Of a stretch of DNA of 64,000 nucleotides, positions 34,677 to 43,767 are shown one piece after another. The notes below the pieces were generated by a model that saw only the letters and a program-made list of their open reading frames with translations, searched no databases and had not been told where the DNA came from. The DNA is from Bacteroidia bacterium (GTDB taxonomy: Bacteria > Bacteroidota > Bacteroidia > 2-12-FULL-35-15), in NCBI GenBank assembly GCA_020051175.1, contig JAGVJJ010000048.1, positions 28,290 through 92,289 on the forward strand. Reading direction: 5' to 3'. The position numbers and the translations under genes are program-made. Every line of letters begins with the position of its first letter. Position 1 is the stretch's first letter.

Positions 34677-35561
34677 TCAGGCATCCGGGCTTACTGGTCT
34701 TTTCTGTTTCCATCGTCTATGTGTCCAGAGCCAATATTGTGGCCCGGCTTGTATGTCCTTTTCAAGCAGGCGTGTTACCTTTTCAGTAATTTCTCCATAA
34801 GCCATTTGCCCGGGATTGTCTGTAACCAGAACAAATTCAAGTTCGTAATGGCCTCTTTTTACTTTGTTTAACCTGCCATACAGCACCGGGTACCCATACT
34901 CCTTTGCAAACTTTTCAGTTCCAAACTGTACCCCGGTTTCCTGGTTCAGAAAGGTCATCCAGTAAGCGCTTTTCGGATTCGAGGGTGATTGATCCACACC
35001 GAAAATAGTAGCTGTAAGCCGGTGTTTGTTTTCTTCAAAAAAACGTTTTACTTCCCTGGTGGCAACCATCTGCAACCCGTATTTGCTGCGTGTGCTGCGC
35101 ATTTTATCATCAAAAAATTTATTTCTGAGAGGGGTATAAATGCCTACTGTGTCATGTTTGATAATCTTATCTACTGCAACCGCAAACAGCTCCCAGTTGT
35201 TGTAATGCCCGCCAGCTATAATTACGCTTCTGTTCTGCTCAAAATACATGTCAATAAGCTCCGGATGTCTGCAAACTACACGTTTCTGCACCTGTCTTTC
35301 TGAAATTGTGAATGCTTTGAGGCTTTCTACCACCAAATCGCAGAAGTGCCGGTAAAACAGCTTACTTATTTTAATACAGTCTTTTTCCGTTTTTTCAGGG
35401 AAAGAATTTTGAATATTGCTGATAACCACCCTTTTACGGTATCCAACGATGTGATAAATCAGAAGATAAAGGAAATCGGAAATGAAGTACAGGACCGGGA
35501 AAGGCAGCAATGATATCGGAATAATAACCAGGTAATAAAGCAGGATATTAAGGACAATCAT
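34677..35561 (-). CDS. LpxL/HtrB-type acyltransferase
   Basis: 294 residues from ATG 35561 (aligns with its paralogue; ATG two codons upstream adds MQ). Membrane segment then VIIAGGHYNNWELFAVAV with the intact HX4E pair His119/Glu124, FDDKMRSTRSKYGL, VDQSPSNPKSAYWMTFLNQ and GTEKFAKEYGYPVLYGRL. It probably transfers an acyl chain to lipid A or another envelope lipid. It and the gene at 33561 are closely similar throughout and clearly tandem duplicates. Membrane-associated, cytoplasmic face. Confidence 0.88.
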   Translation of the reverse strand: MIVLNILLYYLVIIPISLLPFPVLYFISDFLYLLIYHIVGYRKRVVISNIQNSFPEKTEKDCIKISKLFYRHFCDLVVESLKAFTISERQVQKRVVCRHPELIDMYFEQNRSVIIAGGHYNNWELFAVAVDKIIKHDTVGIYTPLRNKFFDDKMRSTRSKYGLQMVATREVKRFFEENKHRLTATIFGVDQSPSNPKSAYWMTFLNQETGVQFGTEKFAKEYGYPVLYGRLNKVKRGHYELEFVLVTDNPGQMAYGEITEKVTRLLEKDIQAGPQYWLWTHRRWKQKRPVSPDA

Positions 35562-35676
35562 TTGCAAAAATTTTTTTTAACAAAGATAAAAGTATAGTTT
35601 TACAAAATGTAAGTATTTTGAAACAGGCATGGTAATTGCTTTTGTTCAAAAACCAATAATTAAAAACACAGAAAAC

Positions 35677-36141
35677 ATGATGTATTCATCTGCAATCAAA
35701 TCAACCCTGCTGGGTGTAAGCCTCTTATTCGCTACTGCTGCAGTAGCTCAAAAAGAAAAAAAGCCCGATGGCAAAAATAAGTATATAGAAGGTAAAAAAT
35801 ACGATGTTACTTTCACTGAAATAAAAACAACAGGTCAGGCCAAACCAATGCCCAGCACCATAGTTATAAAAGCCGGCAAAGTTCAGTGCGACTTAATGGA
35901 AGAAAAGCTCACAGCACCTGAAATGCCTTATAAAGTTACGTTAGATACAACCTATATAGAAGATGAAAGTGAAGTGCGCAAAGTTGCTTTTATTGCAGAA
36001 TATACTGAAGAAAAAACAACTTATAAATGGGATGCTACTGTCACCGATTACTCTATTGAAGGCTCTTTCATAATGCTGAAAGGCGGAGTTCAGAAAAAGA
36101 AATTTGAATTTACAGGCGAAGAAAAAGCGAAGAAGAAATAA
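35677..36141 (+). CDS. Exported small hypothetical protein
   Basis: 154 residues from ATG 35677 (or 35680), where a signal peptide starts (SAIKSTLLGVSLLFATAAVAQ); a more distant ATG at 35629 would put 16 charged residues before it. Mature part is lysine-rich with strand-like periodicity (IEGKKYDVTFTEIK, KWDATVTDYSIEG) and a basic KAKKK end. It resembles small periplasmic proteins of the lipocalin-like type but I cannot assign a family. Ends with a strong terminator. Confidence 0.72.
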   Translation: MMYSSAIKSTLLGVSLLFATAAVAQKEKKPDGKNKYIEGKKYDVTFTEIKTTGQAKPMPSTIVIKAGKVQCDLMEEKLTAPEMPYKVTLDTTYIEDESEVRKVAFIAEYTEEKTTYKWDATVTDYSIEGSFIMLKGGVQKKKFEFTGEEKAKKK

Positions 36142-36160
36142 AGTTAAAGCCTATCAAACA

Positions 36161-36200
36161 AAAATCCCGTCAAAATGATTGTTTTGACGGGATTTTTTTA
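36161..36200 (+). terminator. Intrinsic terminator of the 154-residue gene
   Basis: 15-bp perfect stem (36161-36175, 36182-36196; aaaatcccgtcaaaa/ttttgacgggatttt) with a 6-nt loop and following T run. It can also act on the minus strand from its A-rich side. Confidence 0.9.
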
Positions 36201-36334
36201 TTCATAATAGCATTGTTTCAGTAAAAACAAAATGCCATTTCCAAAATCTTAGACTAAGCTTCCAGTGAAGCATTTCTTACATACCTGTTTCTATCGTTTG
36301 CTGGCACTAAAGGTATGGCCCTTCCTTAAACCTC

Positions 36335-36500
36335 AGAAATATTCCGGTGCGCTGCACCTGGAAAAATTTATGTATCATCAAATTCTACAAAGGTTTCGCG
36401 GCTCTGCCGCTTTCAGTAAAAATATAGCGGCAGAGCCGCGAAACCTTTGTAGATAGATAAAACAAACAAAATACCAAGGTGCAGAGCACCGAAATATCTT
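36335..36500. repeat. Nested palindrome built from small triloop hairpins
   Basis: Inner arms 36384-36411 and 36426-36453 are perfect over 28 bp with a 14-nt loop. Outer arms 36335-36361 and 36474-36500 pair at about 85%. Each arm holds a small self-complementary word: GCGGC-AGA-GCCGC in the inner, GGTGC-AGA-GCACC (AGC in the left copy) in the outer, followed by GAAA. It lies between the terminator and the gap gene stop; the flanking 36201-36334 holds nothing I can support. Confidence 0.85.
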
Positions 36501-36517
36501 TAGATCATTCTCCTGAA

Positions 36518-38002
36518 CTAGTAATACACCATCCTGCGTACTTCCGCTATGTATTTTGCATAACGGATTACCTGGCGGGTATAGCCATATTCATTATCAT
36601 ACCATACATACAATACTATGTTCTTTTTATCAGGACCAACTATGGTTGCCTGACTATCAAACACCGAAGGGCAAGGATTACCAATAGCATCCGTAGACAC
36701 AAACTCGTTGGAGTTAACGTATTGAATCTGTTCCACCAAAGCACCGTTTAAGGCTGCATCTTTCAGGATATCATTCACTTCCTCCTTTGATATTTCCTGC
36801 TCAATGGTCATGCTTAAAATAGCCAAGGAAACATTCGGTGTTGGAACACGCACGGAGTTGGCTGTAAATTTACCCGATAGCTGCGGTAATACCTTTTTCA
36901 AAGCACTTTCAGCACCAGTTTCAGTAATTACCATATTTAAAGCTGCTGAACGGCCCCTGCGGTATTTTGCATGGTAATTATCAAGTAAGTTCTGGTCGTT
37001 TGTGTACGAGTGAACCGTTTCAATATGCCCGCGGCTAATGCCCAGTTTATTGTGGATCACTTGTAACACAGGCATAATAGCATTGGTTGTACACGATGCT
37101 GCCGAAAAAATAGCATTGTTTTTAATGTCAGAGGCCTCATGGTTTACACCGTAAACTACGTTAGGCACATTACCCTTGGCAGGAGCAGTAAGCAATACCT
37201 TAGAAATACCTTTTGCTTTCAAGTGGCGGCTCAGTTCTTTGTCATCACGGAAAACACCCGTATTGTCAATCAACAAAGCATCTTCAATACCATAAGCTGT
37301 ATAGTCTACATCTTCCGGGTTCTTGGCATCAATCATGAATACACGGTGCCCATTGATGATAAGCGCTTTTTTCTCAAAATCCTCAACAATTGTTCCGGGG
37401 AAAGAGCCATGAACAGAGTCCGTACGAAGCAAATCGGCACGTTTTACAATTTCAGCATCGCTGTTACCACGGGTAACAATAGCACGTAAACGCAACTGCT
37501 CGCCTTTACCTGCCTGTGCAATCAATTCACGCGCAGCCAAACGCCCGATACGGCCAAAACCATACAGTACCACATTTTTAGGTGTAATGGTATGCTTTTT
37601 ACCAATAAGGTCTTTCAGCTTATGATTGATAAAATCACCGGCAGTTTCAAAATTACCTTTTTCCTGCGACCACTCATAAGCCAGCTTTCCAATATCAACA
37701 CGGGAAGGACAAACATCTGCATTCTGTATTTCCTTTGCCAGCATGGCTGAGTTTTCAACATTGATAGGCTTGCGTACAATGTCTTTTGAATACAAATGCA
37801 GGTTCATGATTTCACTTGCACTTCTGTCAACAAGCTTGTTGCGGAAGAAGATCAACTCAATTGATCTTTCAAACCAAAGAGAACCAACAATTCCAATTAA
37901 ATCAAGAGCTGCCCTTTCATGACGAATCCAATCATTTAGCTCTGCCTCATAAGATCCACCTTCTGATCTGCCTGCTGTAGGTGTTAAAGTGTCAAGTGTC
38001 AT
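36518..38002 (-). CDS. gap: Glyceraldehyde-3-phosphate dehydrogenase, long form
   Basis: 494 residues. A ~140-residue N-terminal extension (RHERAALDLIGIVGSLWFERSIE region) precedes the NAD-binding domain (GFGRIGRLAARELI) and catalytic domain with C304 in SAASCTTNA and HSYTNDQNLLDNYH. It interconverts glyceraldehyde-3-phosphate and 1,3-bisphosphoglycerate. The long form is one of several GAPDH types I recall from Bacteroidota; the extension's role is unknown to me. Its direction (glycolytic or gluconeogenic) cannot be inferred. A promoter box lies 64 bp upstream. Confidence 0.92.
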   Translation of the reverse strand: MTLDTLTPTAGRSEGGSYEAELNDWIRHERAALDLIGIVGSLWFERSIELIFFRNKLVDRSASEIMNLHLYSKDIVRKPINVENSAMLAKEIQNADVCPSRVDIGKLAYEWSQEKGNFETAGDFINHKLKDLIGKKHTITPKNVVLYGFGRIGRLAARELIAQAGKGEQLRLRAIVTRGNSDAEIVKRADLLRTDSVHGSFPGTIVEDFEKKALIINGHRVFMIDAKNPEDVDYTAYGIEDALLIDNTGVFRDDKELSRHLKAKGISKVLLTAPAKGNVPNVVYGVNHEASDIKNNAIFSAASCTTNAIMPVLQVIHNKLGISRGHIETVHSYTNDQNLLDNYHAKYRRGRSAALNMVITETGAESALKKVLPQLSGKFTANSVRVPTPNVSLAILSMTIEQEISKEEVNDILKDAALNGALVEQIQYVNSNEFVSTDAIGNPCPSVFDSQATIVGPDKKNIVLYVWYDNEYGYTRQVIRYAKYIAEVRRMVYY

Positions 38003-38065
38003 TTTACAATGTCAAGTGTTAGGCCCTATCTGTTAAACAGGGCATGATTAATACTAATTACAATT

Positions 38066-38073
38066 CAAATTTA
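38066..38073 (-). promoter_or_regulatory. Putative gap promoter (TAAATTTG)
   Basis: Minus-strand TAAATTTG matches TAnnTTTG; a TTTG 16-17 nt upstream (within 38083-38097) is a candidate -33 element, but it lies inside the rpoD terminator stem. Confidence 0.4.
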
Positions 38074-38082
38074 TAAAAAAAG

Positions 38083-38136
38083 AACCGCACAAACATCAGC
38101 GAAATTTTTTAATCTTTCAAAGATGTTTGTGCGGTT
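38083..38136 (-). terminator. rpoD terminator
   Basis: 15-bp perfect stem (aaccgcacaaacatc, 38083-38097, with gatgtttgtgcggtt, 38122-38136), 24-nt loop, then a run of T on the minus strand. Confidence 0.85.
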
Positions 38137-38158
38137 TCCATTATTGTTTAGCAATTTA

Positions 38159-39022
38159 TTATCCTAAATACGTCTTTAATAACTTGCTTCTGGAATTGTG
38201 ACGCAATCTGCGGATAGCCTTCTCCTTTATCTGGCGAACACGCTCACGCGTTAAATCGAATTTAGCACCGATTTCCTCAAGGGTAAGGCCATGATTAATT
38301 CCAATACCAAAAAACAATTTAACAACATCGCGCTCCCTATCCGTCAACGTAGAAAGCGAACGCTCAATTTCGCGTTGTAACGATTCATTCATCAACTCAT
38401 TATCAGCACGTGGTGAATCATGGTTCACCAATACATCCAATAAGCTGTTTTCCTCACCATTTACAAACGGAGCATCCATGGATACGTGACGGCCCGAAAC
38501 ACGCATGGTGTCGGCAACCTTATCCTGTGGTAACTCAAGCACCTGAGATAATTCTTCTGCACTTGGTTCACGCTCGTATTCCTGCTCTAATTTAGAAAAT
38601 GCCTTGTTGATTTTATTTAAAGAACCTACCTGGTTCAAAGGTAAACGTACAATACGGGACTGCTCAGCTAAAGCCTGAAGGATAGACTGACGAATCCACC
38701 ATACAGCATAAGAAATGAATTTAAAACCACGTGTTTCATCAAAACGCTTAGCAGCTTTGATAAGACCTAAATTGCCTTCATTGATCAAATCCGGAAGGCT
38801 CAATCCCTGATTCTGGTACTGTTTTGCAACTGAAACAACGAAACGTAAATTTGCTTTTGTCAACTTCTCCAACGCAACCTGATCCCCATCCCTGATTTTC
38901 TTGGCTAACATAACCTCTTCATCAGCGGTGATTAGCTCCTCGCGACCAATTTCCTGTAAATACTTATCCAACGAAGCGCTCTCGCGATTGGTAATGGATT
39001 TGGTTATTTTTAGCTGTCTCAT
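38159..39022 (-). CDS. rpoD: Primary sigma factor of RNA polymerase (RpoD/SigA)
   Basis: 287 residues. Regions 1.2 ([20 protein letters not shown]), 2 ([19 protein letters not shown]), 3 and 4 ([29 protein letters not shown]) are all present; region 1.1 is absent, as in the Bacteroidota housekeeping sigma factor. This factor recognises the TTTG/TAnnTTTG promoters seen in this window. It has its own promoter and terminator. Normal length for the phylum. Confidence 0.95.
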   Translation of the reverse strand: MRQLKITKSITNRESASLDKYLQEIGREELITADEEVMLAKKIRDGDQVALEKLTKANLRFVVSVAKQYQNQGLSLPDLINEGNLGLIKAAKRFDETRGFKFISYAVWWIRQSILQALAEQSRIVRLPLNQVGSLNKINKAFSKLEQEYEREPSAEELSQVLELPQDKVADTMRVSGRHVSMDAPFVNGEENSLLDVLVNHDSPRADNELMNESLQREIERSLSTLTDRERDVVKLFFGIGINHGLTLEEIGAKFDLTRERVRQIKEKAIRRLRHNSRSKLLKTYLG

Positions 39023-39058
39023 CTTACTTATTGGTATTAATATGGTAATTAAAACCGT

Positions 39059-39090
39059 GCAAATATACTTTAACTTAACCTTATAAACAA
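39059..39090 (-). promoter_or_regulatory. Putative rpoD promoter
   Basis: Minus strand: TATATTTGC (39067-39059) with TTG at 39090-39088, 20 nt spacing, within the range for Bacteroidota TTG/TAnnTTTG promoters. About 37 bp to the ATG. Confidence 0.6.
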
Positions 39091-39237
39091 TTAATCTTTA
39101 CAATTCCGTCTGCCCACTTAACTTGCTGACTGTTAACAACTTGTAATTTGTTGGACAAAGCATTAAAACATCACCACAAAAGCCATTTATTTATCGATTA
39201 ATATTCTAACTATGTTTGATAAATTTCTGTGCCAGCG

Positions 39238-39274
39238 AAAAGGCATTTGACCGAAAAAAATCAAATTGCCTTTT
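39238..39274 (-). other. Hairpin in the 340-bp rpoD-htrA gap
   Basis: aaaaggcatttga (39238-39250) pairs with tcaaattgcctttt (39261-39274) with one bulge; 10-nt loop. It could end the htrA transcript, but the T run lies in the loop, not after the stem. The rest of 39091-39362 shows nothing I can support. Confidence 0.4.
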
Positions 39275-39362
39275 GCTGATACCTAATATAGCCGGTTGAA
39301 TTGCTTGACACATCAATTATATCAATTCCCCCTTAGATTTTTCTTATTCACTGGCTGGGGAA

Positions 39363-40823
39363 TTACATCCCAAATCCATAGTATGCACGCATGCCATTCG
39401 GATAAATACCCTCAATCAGCACCCCACCCTTTTTATTGGCCAGAACGTTTTTTATATCCTCAATAGATGTGATTTTCTTCTTATCCACACTGGTGATAAT
39501 AAATCCTTCCTTTATTCCGGCATTCAAGAGTTTACCTGCTCCCAGTTTTGAAATACGTAAACCGTGTTCAATACTCAGTTTCTTCATTTCAGCCGGACTA
39601 ACAGGTTCTAGCATTGCTCCTAATGCAGATACAACTTCCACCTTTGGACGTTCCACTACATCCAGGGTACCATTTTTATTCTTCAGTACCAATGCGAGCA
39701 CTTTCTCCTGGTTATTGCGTTTGAGGGTAATGTTGATCTTGTCACCAGGACGGTAACGGCTAATCTGTTCCTGAAGCTCAGGTACATTGTTTACAGGCAC
39801 ATCCGCTACTTTCATGATAATATCCCCTTCTTTGATACCACCTTCTTCACCGGCACCACCGGCTGTAAGTCCGTTTACATAAATACCACGTATTTCAGAT
39901 ATGTTTTTCTCCTGGGCAAGTTTAGCATCCAAATCCCTGATGCTCACACCTATATACGCACGCTGCACTTCACCAAACTCAAGTAAATCGGCCACAACTT
40001 TACGTGCCATGTTTACCGGGATTGCAAACGAATAACCAGTATAAGAGCCTGTATTTGAAGCAATTGCAGAGTTGATACCTATCAGTTCGCCTTTGGCATT
40101 TACAAGTGCACCACCACTGTTTCCCGGGTTTACAGCTGCATCGGTCTGTAAGAACGATTCCACCGGGTTAATTCCTTTGCTCGGATCATTTTCAATAATG
40201 TTAATGTTACGGGCTTTGGCGCTTATGATACCTGCGGTAACTGTAGAAGTAAGATTAAACGGGTTACCAACGGCCAGCACCCACTCACCCACTTTTACAT
40301 TATCTGAATTACCATAAGTAACATAAGGAAGGTTAGATTCTTTAATTTTTAAAAGTGCCAGGTCGGTAGTAGGGTCTTTACCAATAACTTCAGCAGTATA
40401 ACTGCGTTTATCGTTCAGCGTCACCTCAATTTTTTCCGCATCCTCAATTACGTGGTTATTGGTAACAATATACCCATCCTGAGAAATAATTACACCGGAA
40501 CCGCTACCGGTTGGAGCCTCTCTTTGCTGCGGGATACGCTGCCCGAAAAACCCTCTGAACGGGTCATAAATGTATTGATTCTGGCTCTGGTAATTGTATG
40601 TAGTTTTTACATTCACAACTGCATGAACTGACATTTCTGCAGCTACTGTAAAATCAACAGCACTTTCCGGCACCGATTTTGAAAGGTTTACATATTTTAC
40701 AGGAGGCTGATAGGCAACCTGTGAACTTGTATTTGCAACAGGGTCCTGTATTAAATGATTAAGACCTAAAGCGGTAATACCGCCAATGCTTGCGATTAAG
40801 AAAGCACCTACAACTTTTTTCAT
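39363..40823 (-). CDS. degP: HtrA/DegP-type serine protease
   Basis: 486 residues. N-terminal hydrophobic segment (~5-22) for export or anchoring, trypsin-like domain with H124 (TNNHVIED), D154 (TTDLALLK) and S236 (VNPGNSGGAL), then two PDZ domains (~290-380 and ~395-475, including KEGDIIMKVADVPV). DegP-type proteases degrade or refold misfolded envelope proteins. It is divergent from the gene at 41024 with a 200-bp shared upstream region. Confidence 0.94.
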   Translation of the reverse strand: MKKVVGAFLIASIGGITALGLNHLIQDPVANTSSQVAYQPPVKYVNLSKSVPESAVDFTVAAEMSVHAVVNVKTTYNYQSQNQYIYDPFRGFFGQRIPQQREAPTGSGSGVIISQDGYIVTNNHVIEDAEKIEVTLNDKRSYTAEVIGKDPTTDLALLKIKESNLPYVTYGNSDNVKVGEWVLAVGNPFNLTSTVTAGIISAKARNINIIENDPSKGINPVESFLQTDAAVNPGNSGGALVNAKGELIGINSAIASNTGSYTGYSFAIPVNMARKVVADLLEFGEVQRAYIGVSIRDLDAKLAQEKNISEIRGIYVNGLTAGGAGEEGGIKEGDIIMKVADVPVNNVPELQEQISRYRPGDKINITLKRNNQEKVLALVLKNKNGTLDVVERPKVEVVSALGAMLEPVSPAEMKKLSIEHGLRISKLGAGKLLNAGIKEGFIITSVDKKKITSIEDIKNVLANKKGGVLIEGIYPNGMRAYYGFGM

Positions 40824-40974
40824 AGCTTATATATTTGTTTTAAGTTTATTTTATTTGTTTAATCGTTCCAGCCAACATTGCTTTGAACTCATCCTGTAAA
40901 ACACAAAATCTGTTCCCTTATTTTAATGTTAAAACTATTTTAACACAAATTAACAGCCATTTGTAAAGGTTGAT

Positions 40975-40982
40975 TAACTTTG
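40975..40982 (+). promoter_or_regulatory. Putative -7 box TAACTTTG
   Basis: Matches TAnnTTTG (followed by C), 41 bp upstream of the ATG at 41024. No good -33 TTG at the usual spacing. Confidence 0.45.
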
Positions 40983-41023
40983 CAGATGCTGTTGCTGAAG
41001 TATACATGTAACGCGATTACTGA

Positions 41024-41761
41024 ATGAGTAGTTTCAAGGAAAAATCACAGGTATTTATTATGGGCTTAATGACCGGCTTGATCATTGCCGGAGGCTTTTT
41101 TATACTGAAGCTTGATAACTATTTTAAAGAACTTAATTTCTACAAAAATATAGTTAAAACGTTCACATTCAAATCATCAAGCAAAGAGAATGAAACGCCT
41201 GTAAAGAGTGAAGAAGAGACGGTAAGCAAGGATAAAAAAACAAAAGATACAAACGCAAAAACCAGGGTGCAGGCAAATACTGATACTTCATCTGCAAAAT
41301 CTGCCACTACTTTTGTGCTTGATGCAGATACTCTTGCAAAACATACTGTCAAAGATTCTGCTTTAACAATAAATACTGCACCTACACAGGAGGATATTGT
41401 TATCCGTAAAGATGAGTTGTTACTGACAAAAACTCTTGAAGTCATTAATTTAACTGCCACACAAAACAGTGCAAAAGACTCCCTGCTGCAAAAAGTAAGC
41501 GGCATTAAGGATGATAAGAATGCGAAACAGTACATCAATGTTGAGCTGTGGCAGTCTCCATTGAATTACAAAGGATATAAAATGGGGAAATACAAAGTTG
41601 TGCTGTATGGCATTGTATCGTTGGAAGGATTAAAAGTTTATGCATTGGAAGGCGAGACCTACCTGAAATATGGCAACATGGTGTACCACCTTGAAAACAC
41701 CAGTGAATTTAAGTCTTACGAGCGTATTACCGATGAAACAATAACCAGTAAACTGAAATAG
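41024..41761 (+). CDS. Single-pass membrane protein with disordered linker and C-terminal domain
   Basis: 245 residues. Membrane helix near the N-terminus (FIMGLMTGLIIAGGFFIL, ~11-28), a low-complexity Lys/Glu/Ser/Thr linker (~50-115), then a C-terminal globular domain (~160-240, YINVELWQSPLNYKGYKMG, YKVVLYGI, MVYHLENTSEFKSYERI). It is a conserved layout I recall from other Bacteroidota without a name. Upstream of dapF with a 23-bp gap, so probably co-transcribed. Confidence 0.78.
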   Translation: MSSFKEKSQVFIMGLMTGLIIAGGFFILKLDNYFKELNFYKNIVKTFTFKSSSKENETPVKSEEETVSKDKKTKDTNAKTRVQANTDTSSAKSATTFVLDADTLAKHTVKDSALTINTAPTQEDIVIRKDELLLTKTLEVINLTATQNSAKDSLLQKVSGIKDDKNAKQYINVELWQSPLNYKGYKMGKYKVVLYGIVSLEGLKVYALEGETYLKYGNMVYHLENTSEFKSYERITDETITSKLK

Positions 41762-41784
41762 TTTATCACGAAGCAAAGGTTAAA

Positions 41785-42567
41785 ATGAATTTCCAGTTTT
41801 ACAAATACCAGGGCACGGGCAACGATTTTATAATCATTGATAACCGTGATTTGAAATTCGACAGGAGCAATACTACTGCCGTAAAGCACCTTTGCGACCG
41901 ACATTTTGGCATAGGGGCTGACGGTTTGATGCTACTGCAAAATAAAACGGGGTATGATTTTGAAATGGTGTATTACAATTCAGATGGGAATGAAAGCAGC
42001 ATGTGTGGCAATGGCGGCCGATGCATTATAGAATTTGCAAGAAGCCTTGGCATTGTAAAAGACAAAGCATTTTTTATTGCTACTGATGGCGAGCACGAAG
42101 CAATTGTAAAGCCGGGCTATATCTCCTTAAAGATGAACGATGTTACAAGCATTGAATGCAATACCGACCATTTTTTTCTGAATACCGGCTCACCACATTA
42201 TGTAGCGTTTGTGAACGATATAGCGGCTTACAACGTTTTTGCAAAAGGTAAAGAGATAAGAAACAACGAGCGTTTCAAAGCCAAAGGCACTAACGTAAAT
42301 TTTATTGAAAAGCAGGATGAGAGCTTGTTTGTAAGAACCTATGAGCGTGGTGTGGAGGACGAAACCTTCTCCTGCGGCACAGGTGTTACTGCAGCTGCAA
42401 TTGTGGCAAGCATTGAGAATGTTTCAACTACTCAAAACTATTGTAATATCCGCACTTTAGGTGGAAATTTAAAAGTGAATTTTAAACGCATGCCCGACAA
42501 TACCTTTACCGATATATGGCTGGAAGGCCCGGCAACATTTGTTTTTAAAGGCGAAGTATCTGTATAA
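41785..42567 (+). CDS. dapF: Diaminopimelate epimerase
   Basis: 260 residues. The two catalytic cysteines are C74 (MCGNGGRC) and C197 (FSCGTGVTAAA), with the N-terminal YQGTGNDFIIIDNR. It interconverts LL- and meso-diaminopimelate for lysine and peptidoglycan synthesis. The next gene starts at the base after its TAA. Confidence 0.95.
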   Translation: MNFQFYKYQGTGNDFIIIDNRDLKFDRSNTTAVKHLCDRHFGIGADGLMLLQNKTGYDFEMVYYNSDGNESSMCGNGGRCIIEFARSLGIVKDKAFFIATDGEHEAIVKPGYISLKMNDVTSIECNTDHFFLNTGSPHYVAFVNDIAAYNVFAKGKEIRNNERFKAKGTNVNFIEKQDESLFVRTYERGVEDETFSCGTGVTAAAIVASIENVSTTQNYCNIRTLGGNLKVNFKRMPDNTFTDIWLEGPATFVFKGEVSV

Positions 42568-43125
42568 ATGAATACACTTGAACAACGCATTATAGGCATT
42601 TCCCAGCCTTTTAACGAAACGCATTTGTTAAAAGGAATTTATATTGCTGTTATTCACGCTACACGTATTCCACCACACATCGGGCTTATCATTGGCGGTA
42701 AATACCATTCTCTTACAGTAAAAGGACAGGACATTAACACCTCTATAGAGGCATTGGTTAAAAATTCGTTTCAGCGTAAAATACCTTCCCTGTTTATTAA
42801 AATCAAAGCACACCCTACTTTCAGCGAAGGGTATTTAAAAGAGCATTTTATAACAAACATACAACAGTTCCCTAAGGTAGATATAGGTGTTGCTACCTGT
42901 CTGAGCCCAATTAAATTATTTTTTAATGAAGTATTTGACGTACGTGTTGAAAATATAAATTTCCTGTTCGAGCTTATTCCTGTGCTGTATGCAGAAGGTT
43001 TGATTGAACATGCTTCTGCGTTGTTCATCAATGAAAAAAATTACCAGTTGCCGGAGTATTCGGAAGCAGAGATCAACAAGGGAATTATGGAAGTTAAAAA
43101 CCTTGCTTTATCCTTAAAAAAATAG
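42568..43125 (+). CDS. Conserved hypothetical protein downstream of dapF
   Basis: 185 residues, mixed alpha/beta, no signal or membrane segment. IYIAVIHATRIPPHIGLIIGG and FPKVDIGVATCLSPIKLFF look like core strands and loops. It starts at the base immediately after the dapF stop, so it is certainly in the operon, and precedes a GNAT gene by 4 bp. I do not recognise the family. Confidence 0.78.
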   Translation: MNTLEQRIIGISQPFNETHLLKGIYIAVIHATRIPPHIGLIIGGKYHSLTVKGQDINTSIEALVKNSFQRKIPSLFIKIKAHPTFSEGYLKEHFITNIQQFPKVDIGVATCLSPIKLFFNEVFDVRVENINFLFELIPVLYAEGLIEHASALFINEKNYQLPEYSEAEINKGIMEVKNLALSLKK

Positions 43126-43129
43126 CCTT

Positions 43130-43654
43130 TTGAAACTGAGCGGCCAACATATCTCACTAAGAGCATTAGAGCCCACTGATGTTGATTTATTGTATCAATG
43201 GGAGAATGACACAGAAGTATGGGAGGTAAGCCATACGCAAACCCCTTTTTCAAAGCTTGTGCTGAAAGAGTATTTGTCGGCAGCCTACCAGGATATATAT
43301 ACCACCAAACAACTGCGGCTGGTTATCGAAACAACCTCTGAAAAGAAAGCAGTAGGCTGTATTGACCTATTTGATTTTGAACCTAACCACCAACGCGTTG
43401 GAGTAGGTATTCTTATCGCGAATAAAGACGAAAGAAGAAAAAACTATGCTACAGAAGCTTTAGGGCTTCTGAAAGAGTATTGCTTTACTACATTGAATGT
43501 ACACCAGATTTTTTGCAACATTACTACCGATAATGAACCCAGCATACTGCTGTTTCAAAAAGAAGGTTTTGAAATAACAGGTATTAAAAAACAATGGATA
43601 CGGTCAGGAGCAGTATTTAAAGATGAGTTTTTGTTGCAGTTGATAAGGAAGTAG
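43130..43654 (+). CDS. GNAT-family N-acetyltransferase (RimL/SpeG-like)
   Basis: 174 residues. N-terminal LRALEPTDVDLLYQWEND, CoA-loop region VGILIANKDERRKNYATEAL and C-terminal NEPSILLFQKEGFEITG. It moves acetyl groups from acetyl-CoA to an amine; the substrate is not evident. Start is TTG 43130, directly after the preceding stop; no ATG fits. Confidence 0.85.
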   Translation: MKLSGQHISLRALEPTDVDLLYQWENDTEVWEVSHTQTPFSKLVLKEYLSAAYQDIYTTKQLRLVIETTSEKKAVGCIDLFDFEPNHQRVGVGILIANKDERRKNYATEALGLLKEYCFTTLNVHQIFCNITTDNEPSILLFQKEGFEITGIKKQWIRSGAVFKDEFLLQLIRK

Positions 43655-43712
43655 ATGATGCCTCATCTATTCCATATTTTAAGTACTGTATGCTCACTCA
43701 ATTATGTTCTGT

Positions 43713-43757
43713 GCGCTGTCCTTTCGAGCTGGTCGAGAAATGTGCAGTGGGGATTTT
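43713..43757. repeat. GTCATTTCGAGC-type dispersed repeat
   Basis: gcgctgtcctttcgagctgg then tcgagaaatg. Nearly the reverse complement of 63343-63382, and related to 34554-34597. Lies between the GNAT gene and the convergent frameshifted gene. Confidence 0.7.
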
Positions 43758-43767
43758 AGTAGTTCGA

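Noticed and set aside
34516..34800. 94-residue plus-strand frame between the acyltransferases
   Set aside because: It is made of the palindromic repeat and the antisense end of the acyltransferase gene.
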